Positions 1 to 6,871 of a DNA stretch of 64,000 nt are shown one piece after another; the first letter of the stretch is position 1, and the number at the start of each line of letters is the position of its first letter. Made by a program: the position numbers and the translations under genes. Source of the stretch: G963691885 sp963691885 (GTDB lineage Bacteria > Pseudomonadota > Alphaproteobacteria > UBA8366 > Aestuariispiraceae); NCBI GenBank assembly GCA_963691885.1, contig OY829843.1, positions 806,001 through 870,000 on the forward strand. Direction: 5' to 3'. The notes under the pieces are model-generated. The model was not told where the DNA came from and searched no databases. It saw only the letters and a list, made by a program, of their open reading frames with translations.

Positions 1-2
1 AG

Positions 3-227
3 GGCAATCGTATCATACGGGGCGGGCGCAAAGGTGTCCGCAACGCGCTCTATATGTGCGCGGTAAGCTGCACCAGCCGACCGGGCGCGATGCACGGCTT
101 TTACAAAAACCTGATAAAACGCGGCAAGCGTCCCAAAACAGCCCTTGCCGCCGTCATGCGAAAGCTCGTCATCCTCGCCAACATCCTCATCGCGGAGAAC
201 CGCCTATGGCAACCAGTCCTTCCCTGA
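3..227 (+). CDS. IS110-family transposase, C-terminal fragment (5' end outside window)
   Basis: The frame is open from the window edge to a TGA at 225-227 and encodes about 74 residues. They match the C-terminal Transposase_20 part of IS110/IS1111-family DDED/serine transposases: a GGR-x2-VR-x-ALYM motif, an FY-x2-L-x2-RGK segment, and A-x-MRKL followed by an NILI helix. This part carries the catalytic serine region in IS110 enzymes. The N-terminal RuvC-like half would lie upstream of base 1, so it cannot be judged whether the element is intact. The following 150 bases (228-380) hold no gene and probably include the right end of the insertion sequence; IS110 elements lack clear terminal inverted repeats, so the boundary cannot be placed. 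It marks the left part of the window as mobile DNA. Confidence 0.85.
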   Translation, partial: GNRIIRGGRKGVRNALYMCAVSCTSRPGAMHGFYKNLIKRGKRPKTALAAVMRKLVILANILIAENRLWQPVLP

Positions 228-380
228 AAAACGGCATTCCCAAGCAATTTTCCTCTTGAAACGACACAGATGCTTGCGCGGAGCGGGGTTATCAAAAAGG
301 CAGGGTATTACACGGTCGTTAGTTGATAGAATTGTTACAGGTTTGTTATTGGATCACGTACTCAACAGACCATCTGCCCC

Positions 381-1106
381 TTAATCGGTTTGGTCTAAGG
401 GCAAGCGGTTTGCACGAATAGTGTCCCGCTGCTGGGTTAGTATCTTCACCATGTAATTGTAGTGTTTCTTCCGTACGGTTTTCGTCGTGCCCCGCAGCCA
501 ACCCCGGACAACATTAAGGGTAAGACCGTCAGGTGCATATTGATCTCGTTTAAAAAACAGCGGGAGATTGAAGTTGGTTTCCTCCAGAAGGCTAAGAAGC
601 GTTTGAAGATGTTTATCCGTAAGGTCCATCGTGGGACGTTCTTCGAGCATTGGGATGGACCACGCCTCCATAACACGATCAAATTGCTCTTTGCGGGCGG
701 TGGTCGCAGAACCACACATCCACAGCGAAACAATTTTCGGGTTCAGGTCCCTAAGCATTTTTGATCCGGTCACCAACGCGTAAGGGCCCACGCCTGTTCG
801 CTCCCATGCCTGCTTCATTTCCCGGATCATTGCTGGGGTGATATGAATCCGCCCTGGCCGTAATGGGTATGTCCGTTTCCCGGACGCATCCGGCAAAGAT
901 CGCCAGAGTTCCAACACATAAGACAGAAGGCTGGGGCTTGCGGATTTAGCCCTACCAGATAACCAACTTGATACAATGCCCGCACTCAGACCGTCAGGGA
1001 GCTCCCGCCCTTTCAGCAACGAAATCGCGCCGATATTCGTCCTTTTCCGGTGTTTTTGTAATTCGCGTTGAATTTTTTGATCTATAGGGACGCGCTCTTC
1101 TGCCAT
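381..1106 (-). CDS. Hypothetical protein with three HTH-like internal repeats
   Basis: I do not recognise a named family for this 241-residue protein. It contains three degenerate copies of a roughly 55-residue unit, at about residues 14-69, 95-149 and 167-223. Each has an RT/ET-x-x-G or N segment, then PDGL or a similar turn, then an IVS-x-WL-x-G-x-AKT-like helix and a hydrophobic helix ending in W or L. The IVSSWLSG, IVSLWMCG and VVRGWLRG segments look like the third helix of XRE/lambda-repressor-type helix-turn-helix units, so sequence-specific nucleic-acid binding is a reasonable inference, unproven. The upstream region is very AT-rich and has no obvious Shine-Dalgarno sequence. It lies between an IS110 remnant and a stop-interrupted gene, divergent from the latter, in accessory DNA. 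Confidence 0.75.
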   Translation of the reverse strand: MAEERVPIDQKIQRELQKHRKRTNIGAISLLKGRELPDGLSAGIVSSWLSGRAKSASPSLLSYVLELWRSLPDASGKRTYPLRPGRIHITPAMIREMKQAWERTGVGPYALVTGSKMLRDLNPKIVSLWMCGSATTARKEQFDRVMEAWSIPMLEERPTMDLTDKHLQTLLSLLEETNFNLPLFFKRDQYAPDGLTLNVVRGWLRGTTKTVRKKHYNYMVKILTQQRDTIRANRLPLDQTD

Positions 1107-1271
1107 CTTATTGATAAATATAAATTTTATATATTGTGTTTTATTAAAATGTTACCAAAACCTTACGATACATTAAATCTTACAATTTAAAATAGTATAT
1201 AGAATTTTTAATTCGCAGTGAACGGAAAATCATGCCGCAAAGAGCATGAGGGAATAGAGGGGCGAAATTCA
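1107..1271. promoter_or_regulatory. AT-rich divergent intergenic region
   Basis: This 165-base spacer separates two divergent genes and is far more AT-rich than its surroundings, with many TA-rich blocks such as TATATA, TTTAAAAT and TTAAAT/ATTTAA pairs. It is the only place from which both genes could be transcribed. No single -35/-10 pair stands out enough to name. A GAGGGG stretch at 1256-1261 serves as the ribosome binding site for the ATG at 1272. Confidence 0.4.
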
Positions 1272-2468
1272 ATGGCAACACCACATGGTGATACGCAATA
1301 TCATACAGCGGCGGCGGAGGCCGTGCCGAGCGCGTTGCGCCTTGGGCAGTTTGCGCCAGCGGTTGCAGGCGTGGAGCCCAGCGAACTCACCGTCGGTGAT
1401 GTGGACCGCGTATCAAAGCGGTTGGAAAGCGAAGAGCTAGCCTACGCGCTGCATGCCTTGCTCGACCCCGAAAACAGCAGCGGCTATGAGGGTCTACGTA
1501 CCGCCACCGCCAAAACAATGGCGGGGATTCATCTTGCGAATGGTGGCAAGCGTGACAAAGAAAAGGGCCTGGACGCCGTCACGTTATCCATACTGGCGCG
1601 GATCAACGACCTGAACGAACAGATCGCGGCGTTGGATGATCGCATTGCGGACGTACAGGCCGACAAGCAGGCGATAGAGCAAGCGGCAATGACCGCTGAG
1701 GAATGGGAAGCGTTTCAGGAGCTTTCACCCGAAGACCAAGATGCCTTTATGCGCGCGCGATTATCGCCCGAGGAGTACGCGGAATGGAAAGCCACCGCGG
1801 AAGAATTGGCAACACTACAAGCGGAACGCGATGCTTTGCAGGGTGAGCGTGATGAATTACAGGCGGAAGCGAATAACGCAGCGTAGGATCAACAGCGTAA
1901 AAATGAAGCGACCAATGCGAAAACCAACGAAGAACGAGAACAAAATGTCGATGACAAAACAAGAACGACGCAAAACAGTATAGAAGATGAAGTCCGGGAC
2001 ACAATCCATGCTGTAACAGATACAGAACTCGATATCCTCAAGACCGAGCTGTCTCTCCTAGACCCTGGAACATCGGTCTATATTCAGACGATAGATCGTT
2101 TTCTCGCTGAGGCAGATGAAAATACTATCGAAGAAATCTTAACAAACGAGGATACTGAACCACACATAAGACTGCGCGCAGACCTTCATGAGTTTAAAGC
2201 CTTGTTGAGCATGATCGAGGAGGATGACACTCTGAGCGTTCAGGAGCGCATTGAAGAAATACGAATAGAGCTGGAGGATGCAGACGCAGCGATATTGCTT
2301 GCTTTGAAAGACGAAGGTGATTTGAGCGCAAGCGTTACGGCGGCTCTCTATGACACTCATGCTGATGAACTTGAAACACTAAAGCAGGACGCTACGGCGG
2401 CAGAACCCCAGACAGCAAATGCGAATGCGCATCCGGCTATCGATATTGGAACGCCAAAGATAGGATAA
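1272..2468 (+). pseudogene. Acidic coiled-coil protein gene interrupted by one in-frame TAG
   Basis: Translation from ATG 1272 (GAGGGG eleven bases upstream) is open for 204 codons to a TAG at 1884-1886. The same frame then stays open for a further 193 codons to TAA at 2466-2468. A GTG at 1218 is an alternative, weaker start. The first part carries an Ala/Gln/Glu-rich coiled coil (about residues 115-145 and 180-204). The second part is rich in Asp/Glu/Thr and again helical. Composition is continuous across the stop, and no start codon with a ribosome binding site follows it for over 300 bases. The simplest reading is one 398-codon gene with a CAG-to-TAG type nonsense mutation; readthrough is possible. 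I recognise no family. It converges on the gene at 2469-2831, also stop-interrupted. Confidence 0.65.
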
Positions 2469-2831
2469 TTAGCTGTTGTCCAAACACATGCGTTCAGCGG
2501 TTGCGGCTGCGCTACCCGCATCCCGGAACGGTTTTGACGAAACACCATCAACAACAACGGTCACATGGCGTCTTTTTCCAACACCGTCTAAAACTTCAAC
2601 GGGGCAGACGTCGCTAAGGGCGCGTGCCGCGCTGTCAACGCGCTCCGGCAATTTAAATTTATCCCCGATTTAAAAGGTCACCTTTTTGCCTGTCGGCTCC
2701 GTAACACCGGTCGTCGCGGCGATGTTGGTAAGGTTTGCGTCCTGCGCTTGCGCGGCTGCAAGTGGTGTGAGAGCCGTTGCCGCCATCATGGCTGCGCCAA
2801 GAGCACCGTTTGTCCAATCTGAAAGAGCCAT
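2469..2831 (-). pseudogene. Secreted small protein gene interrupted by one in-frame TAA
   Basis: ATG at 2831-2829 is preceded by an AAGGGG ribosome binding site. The first 53 codons encode a signal-peptide-like N-terminus (hydrophobic stretch rich in Ala/Met, AAAQAQ cleavage-like site near residue 30), ending at TAA 2672-2670. The frame is then open for another 66 codons to TAA 2471-2469, which overlaps the convergent gene's end region. The C-terminal part has two cysteines and reads like a folded domain (a VTVVVDGVSS strand pair). One interpretation is a 120-codon exported protein gene with a single nonsense change (AAA to TAA would do it). Another is a real 53-aa peptide plus a decayed remnant. 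Function is unknown. Confidence 0.55.
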
Positions 2832-3198
2832 ATCAAAATCCCCTTTTTTCTTCTTATTGGCAGCATATTAGTCTATTCTACCAATAATTGCAATATTTGT
2901 GCAATAAGCGGGCCATGGCGCAAATTGATGCGCGATGCTCGCTTTTTCGGGAATTCCGTTTTTCTGTGGAAAAACAGGTATTTGGCGTCCGTCCCGCTTG
3001 CGTATGATCGCGGTAGGACTTTAGACAAAAAGAATCTTATTTGTCAATATAAAGTGGCACTTGACCGAGTCGGCAATGTTCAATTTTAATTTGCAAATCC
3101 AGTCAAATTAATCCGTTACGTCCATACCATTGCATTCAGATGGGGCGCACGGCGCGCTTGACAAATACCATCCTTTTTGTCGGGCGGAGAGTGCGGTG
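2832..3198. other. Intergenic stretch without a supported gene
   Basis: No reading frame here has a convincing start and composition. The left end carries the minus-strand promoter described separately. On the plus strand a TTGACC-17-TTTTAA pair near 3061-3090 could serve the downstream resolvase. A recombination (res-like) site would be expected beside a resolvase, but I could not identify repeated half-sites. Confidence 0.4.
2875..2904 (-). promoter_or_regulatory. Sigma-70-like promoter for the exported small protein
   Basis: On the minus strand a TTGCAC hexamer (2904-2899) is followed by an 18-base spacer and TAGAAT (2880-2875). The -10 lies about 44 bases upstream of the ATG at 2831. This is visible pattern only. 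Confidence 0.4.
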
Positions 3199-3747
3199 AT
3201 GCCTTCTCAAAAAACGGGCCGTCATATCGGCTATGCGCGGGTGTCCACGGCGGATCAGGCCCCGCATCTGCAATGCGATGCCCTGGAGGCGGTGCCGTGT
3301 GATGAGATTTTCGTGGATGAGGATGCGTCGGGCAAGGACCGCGACCGTCCGGCGCTGGGCCGCGCTCTGCAAGCACTTTCGCCCGGCGATACGCTGGTGG
3401 TGTGGAAGCTGGACCGGCTGGCGCGTTCGCTTCAGGATTTGCTGGATATCACACGAGACCTTAAGGCGCGCGGTGTGGGATTTGAGAGCCTGACTGAGAA
3501 GCTGGATACCAGTTCCGTCTATGGCGAGTTCACCTTTCATGTGATTGCGGCGGTGGCGCATATGGAACGCCGCCTGATCATCGAGCGCACGCAGGCGGGG
3601 TTGGCGGCGGCGCGCAAGCGCGGTCAAAAGCTGGGCCGCAAACCGAAGCTCACACCCGAAGCGGTGGCCGATGCCCATATCCGCGTTATCGATGGGGAGG
3701 ATTTTGACGATGTCGCCGCCGCTTTCGATGTTGCGCCCATCACCTAA
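3199..3747 (+). CDS. Small serine recombinase (resolvase/invertase family), C-terminally clipped
   Basis: The 182-residue product is a resolvase/invertase. The N-terminal catalytic domain begins IGYARVSTADQ with nucleophile Ser16, followed by the conserved VWKLDRLARS arginine segment and the VAHMERRLIIERTQAG long-helix start, then a GRKPKLTPE linker to a DNA-binding helix-turn-helix. The start is ATG 3199 with GGAGAG upstream; a GTG at 3130 in the same frame is less likely. Members normally run about 185-200 residues, and here the HTH stops at VAPIT, where the recognition helix (usually about eight more residues, ending in a Tyr/Arg-rich segment) should follow. DNA binding may be impaired. 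Such enzymes resolve transposon cointegrates or invert DNA, which fits the mobile surroundings. Confidence 0.85.
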   Translation: MPSQKTGRHIGYARVSTADQAPHLQCDALEAVPCDEIFVDEDASGKDRDRPALGRALQALSPGDTLVVWKLDRLARSLQDLLDITRDLKARGVGFESLTEKLDTSSVYGEFTFHVIAAVAHMERRLIIERTQAGLAAARKRGQKLGRKPKLTPEAVADAHIRVIDGEDFDDVAAAFDVAPIT

Positions 3748-4109
3748 TTCGATCCCTGGAACGGTTCGGGCTGATGGTGTGAGGCGTGTTCTGCACCCTT
3801 GGTTGGGCCGGAATGTAACTATCCCCTGCATTTCGGTCCAGCCACCAGGGTCATCTGACAAATGAATTATCACGTTTGGCAAGGCAATTTGTCACCCCTG
3901 GCTGTGATGATCTGTTTTCATCGCTAAGCAAGTGCCTTGTCTGCGTTGAAATAAGGTCATGGAAAACACTAAAGCCGCCTGACCCGATGCGGTGGCCCGG
4001 AGCGCTAAGCGCCAAAAGCACGCAAAACTTGCATTTTAAATGGTTTTAAGATAATATTACTATTTTTGAGTTATAAGACAAAGGAATATAGACAAAGGAT
4101 AACGTTAAA
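3748..4109. other. Intergenic stretch with an inverted repeat, no supported gene
   Basis: These 362 bases separate the resolvase from the recombinase module. I see no credible coding frame. The middle holds an inverted repeat (listed separately). The last 90 bases are AT-rich and must carry the promoter for the genes at 4110 and 4439; an AAGGA stretch 9 bases before ATG 4110 is its ribosome binding site. Confidence 0.4.
3856..3894. repeat. 8-bp inverted repeat with 23-base spacer
   Basis: TGACAAAT at 3856-3863 is matched by ATTTGTCA at 3887-3894. The similarity extends imperfectly outward as CCAGGG and CCCCTGG. It could be a recombinase or regulator binding site or a hairpin; nothing in the sequence decides which. 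Confidence 0.45.
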
Positions 4110-4442
4110 ATGAAAAATGACCCGCCCAAACAAACTGCCCCGCCAACGCTTGAAATCGATTATGAGAAATATCTGCGCTTTCTCAAACATGCCGACATGA
4201 CCGACGCGGAAAAGATGGACTGTATCCGTGCGCACTGGATGATTGTCCGGGAATTCGTGATGCTCGGCTTTAATATTCACCCTGTCCAGCAAGCTCAAGA
4301 TGCCTGTGGAAAACGCCCAAAGGACCGCGTTGAGAAAGCTTGCGCAGAAGAAAATGCGGTAGACTGTGTTGGTCAGTATATTTTTGAAACTTACAATGCC
4401 CGCATGACGTCTCATGACGCAAGGGAAAGAGAGGGGTCATGA
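4110..4442 (+). CDS. Hypothetical 110-aa protein, partner of the recombinase
   Basis: The product is small and mostly helical, with four cysteines (in MDCIRAHW, DACGKRP, KACAEE and VDCVGQ). I see no known domain. An AAGGA ribosome binding site precedes the ATG. Its TGA overlaps the ATG of the downstream large serine recombinase (ATGA), so the two are translationally coupled and probably act together, for instance as an accessory or directionality factor. That role is inferred from position only. Base composition is slightly richer in A/T than in the core genes to the right. Confidence 0.7.
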   Translation: MKNDPPKQTAPPTLEIDYEKYLRFLKHADMTDAEKMDCIRAHWMIVREFVMLGFNIHPVQQAQDACGKRPKDRVEKACAEENAVDCVGQYIFETYNARMTSHDAREREGS

Positions 4443-6031
4443 GTTACGATCCAACCATTGCTGAGACAAACCCGCAAAAGGCGGTGATTTACTGCCGGGT
4501 CTCCGACAAAAAGCAACGTAAAGAAGGCAATGGCCTGGACAGCCAGGAACATCGTTGCCGTCAATACGCCAAAGCAAAAGGCTACACCGTCGAAGCCGTT
4601 TTCCCCGATGACATGTCCGGCGGCGGTGATTTTATGAAACGTCCAGGCATGGTCGCCCTGCTCGCCTATCTCGATGCCCAGGCTATAGAGAGCCCGGACG
4701 AACCCTATGTGGTGATCTTCGATGATTTGAAACGCTACGCCCGCGATACGGAGTTTCATTTGAAACTGCGCCGTATCATGAAAGAACGCGGCGCGACGCG
4801 GGAATGTCTCAACTTCAACTTTGAGAACAGCCCCGAAGGCAAATTCTTTGAAACCATCGCTGCGGCGCAAGGGGAGCTTGAGCGTGAACAGAACGGGCGG
4901 CAGGTTGCCCAGAAAATGCGCGCAAGGGTGGAGCGCGGCTATTATTGCTTCGGCATCATTCTTGGGTATCACTATATCGAATTGCCGGAGGGTGGAAAAA
5001 TGCTATCGCCACATCCGGTCAATGGTCCGATTGTGAAGGACGCTCTTGAAGGCTTTGCTGCCGGACATTTCCAGACCACATCGGAGGTCATGCGCTTTCT
5101 CAACACCTATCCCACGATCAAGCGCCGGGGGCGCTATGGCCAATCCCGTCAAATGACCACGAACCTTCTGCGCAACCCGATCTATGCCGGGTTCATGACG
5201 ATTAAGAAGCTGGGGCTGACCATGCACCCTGCCAAACATGAACCGCTGATCGATCTCGCGACATGGCGGAAGATTCAGGACCGCCTGGACGGCAACGCTC
5301 ATGCGCGCGCGCGCAAAGACCTGAACCGCGACTTTCCTTTGCGCGGCTTTGTCGCCTGCGCCTGCTGTGGCAACGCCATGACGTCCGGTTGGTCAAAGGG
5401 ACGGAATACGCATTATCCGTACTATCTGTGTCAGACGCGCGGCTGCGCGATGAAGGGTAAGTCCGTGCGCAAGGACGTGCTTGAAGCCGAGTTTGAAGAA
5501 TTGCTCCAAACCTTAACCCCACAGCGCCCCGTTCTCGCGATGGTCAAGGCGATGTTCAACGATTGCTGGGAAGCACGAGGCGCGCAAAACGAACAACGGG
5601 CGCAGGGTGCACGTGAGCAAATAGCAGCTTACAATAAAAAGATCGAAACACTCACCGAACGCGTTGCGGAAACTGAATCGCCTACTCTCATTGCAAGCTA
5701 CGAAAAACAAATAGAAAAATACAGCGTGCAGCGGGCCTATCTCATCGATATCGCCAAAAATGCTAAGCCCTCAAAGCAGCACTTTAACGAGGTGTATCGA
5801 ACCGCTCTCGACTTCCTAACAAACCCGTGTACCCTTTGGAAATCTGGGAAATACGAGCTGCAAAGGCTGGTTTTGCGCCTCGGTTTTACAGGCCGAATCC
5901 ACTATGCCCGAAATCAAGGGTATCGAACCGCTCCAATCGCAGAGCCTCTGCGGCTTGCAGGGTCTCTTAGTGCCTTAGGAGATAGAATGGTGGGCCTGGC
6001 AGGACTCGAACCCGCGACCAAACCGTTATGA
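4439..6031 (+). CDS. Large serine recombinase (site-specific integrase type)
   Basis: The 530-residue product has the large serine recombinase layout. A resolvase catalytic domain (about 14-165) has YCRVSDKKQ with Ser22 as nucleophile and a DDLKRYARDT arginine motif. A Recombinase domain follows (about 190-290), then a zinc beta-ribbon (about 300-340, CACC and two later cysteines) and a coiled coil (about 385-435). It catalyses strand exchange between attachment sites and would integrate and excise the surrounding element. The C-terminal tail (VGLAGLEPATKPL) is encoded by the 3' half of the minus-strand tRNA-Ile gene, and the stop at 6029-6031 is inside that tRNA. Hence the gene sits directly against its likely insertion point. 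It is coupled to the 110-aa gene upstream. Confidence 0.93.
   Translation: MSYDPTIAETNPQKAVIYCRVSDKKQRKEGNGLDSQEHRCRQYAKAKGYTVEAVFPDDMSGGGDFMKRPGMVALLAYLDAQAIESPDEPYVVIFDDLKRYARDTEFHLKLRRIMKERGATRECLNFNFENSPEGKFFETIAAAQGELEREQNGRQVAQKMRARVERGYYCFGIILGYHYIELPEGGKMLSPHPVNGPIVKDALEGFAAGHFQTTSEVMRFLNTYPTIKRRGRYGQSRQMTTNLLRNPIYAGFMTIKKLGLTMHPAKHEPLIDLATWRKIQDRLDGNAHARARKDLNRDFPLRGFVACACCGNAMTSGWSKGRNTHYPYYLCQTRGCAMKGKSVRKDVLEAEFEELLQTLTPQRPVLAMVKAMFNDCWEARGAQNEQRAQGAREQIAAYNKKIETLTERVAETESPTLIASYEKQIEKYSVQRAYLIDIAKNAKPSKQHFNEVYRTALDFLTNPCTLWKSGKYELQRLVLRLGFTGRIHYARNQGYRTAPIAEPLRLAGSLSALGDRMVGLAGLEPATKPL
5988..6031. other. Candidate chromosomal attachment site (tRNA 3' half)
   Basis: The recombinase gene runs into the T-arm and acceptor part of the tRNA, so this segment is the probable att core and island boundary. 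No second copy of the tRNA 3' end is visible in bases 1-5987, so the other junction should lie left of the window. The call is inferred from the arrangement. Confidence 0.5.
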
Positions 6032-6064
6032 GCGGTCCGCTCTAACCACCTGAGCTACAGGCCC
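5988..6064 (-). tRNA. tRNA-Ile (anticodon CAT, probable lysidine tRNA-Ile2)
   Basis: The minus strand folds as a full cloverleaf of 77 bases: acceptor GGGCCTG/CAGGCCC, D-arm GCTC/GAGC, anticodon stem GACCG/CGGTT with loop CTCATAA, T-arm GCGGG-TTCGAGT-CCTGC, discriminator A and encoded CCA (5990-5988). A CAT anticodon can belong to initiator Met, elongator Met or Ile2. The loop and T-arm context resembles Ile2 (ileX-like), whose C34 is modified by TilS. Its 3' end is shared with the recombinase coding frame. Confidence 0.85.
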
Positions 6065-6211
6065 ACGCACCGTGCAAGGCACGGCGATACCGGAGAGGTA
6101 GCAGACCTGTCCGGCTGCGCCAAGAGCCGAATCCGTGCGTTAACGATCTTTGGTAAATGCCGGTTACACATACCCGCGCCCTCGTACCATCAGAAGACCA
6201 CTTCCGCAGCT

Positions 6212-6775
6212 TCAGGGCCTTGTCATCTGCCAGCTTGGCAGTTTGATCGCGCCGTTTCCGTCCGGGCGCGGGAAATCAAGGATCAGCTCCCGCGCCTCGC
6301 CAAAGCCGCAGCTTTGGTAGAAGCCGATCGCATTCCAGGTCGCCGTTACGTGCCAGTCGGTGACACCAATAGCGACCGCATCCGCGAAACAGCGGTCGAT
6401 GATCGCGCGGCCAATACCATGGCCAAGCGCGTCCGGATGGGTTGCAACATGGCGGATGTGACCGGTTTTTCCCGACACGAAAGCATCGCTGTCGGGTGTT
6501 CCCCGGGGGGCATCCGTCGACCAGCCGCCACAGCCGACCAGTCCAAGCCCGGCAAGGGGTCCGCCTTCAACCGCATCCGCCACATAGTAACGGCCAGATT
6601 CCAACAGATCCGGATTCGACCGACACATCAGCGGCATCACGATGGAGGCCGCCGCCCAGCCGGGGCTGCCTTCCGGGAAGGTGATCAACTCTTCGTAGCT
6701 GGCGGTCAGCAGCGCGGTCACCGCATCTGCATCCGCAAGCGTTGCGACGCGCATTCTAAATGCCTGTTCGGTCAT
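6212..6775 (-). CDS. GNAT-family N-acetyltransferase
   Basis: The 187-residue protein has a Gcn5-related acetyltransferase fold. The acetyl-CoA pyrophosphate loop is seen in HVATHPDALGHGIGRAI (about 109-125), and the NAIGFYQSCGF segment (about 148-158) is the usual C-terminal motif. It transfers an acetyl group from acetyl-CoA to an amine; the substrate cannot be read from sequence. It is the first gene right of the tRNA and lies downstream of rpoD on the same strand, separated by a terminator, so it is probably its own transcription unit. Confidence 0.88.
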   Translation of the reverse strand: MTEQAFRMRVATLADADAVTALLTASYEELITFPEGSPGWAAASIVMPLMCRSNPDLLESGRYYVADAVEGGPLAGLGLVGCGGWSTDAPRGTPDSDAFVSGKTGHIRHVATHPDALGHGIGRAIIDRCFADAVAIGVTDWHVTATWNAIGFYQSCGFGEARELILDFPRPDGNGAIKLPSWQMTRP

Positions 6776-6801
6776 GGTCTTTTCTCACTGACAGATCATC
6801 C

Positions 6802-6840
6802 AAAAGAAAAAGGGACCCAAGGGCCCCTTCCTCAAAAAAT
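6802..6840 (-). terminator. Rho-independent terminator of rpoD
   Basis: On the minus strand AGGGGCCC and GGGTCCCT form a stem (one G-T wobble) followed by a run TTTTTCTTTT. It lies 32 bases after the rpoD stop and before the GNAT gene. Confidence 0.7.
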
Positions 6841-6871
6841 CTCTCTGATCCGGGGCCACAGCCCCCGGTGA

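Noticed and set aside
1741..1983. Overlapping 80-codon plus-strand frame across the amber codon
   Set aside because: Strongly basic product with no start signal; it overlaps the well-composed acidic frame and would not explain the open frame after 1886.
3130..3198. Upstream GTG start for the resolvase at 3130
   Set aside because: The extra 23 residues do not belong to the resolvase fold; ATG 3199 with GGAGAG upstream gives the standard N-terminus.
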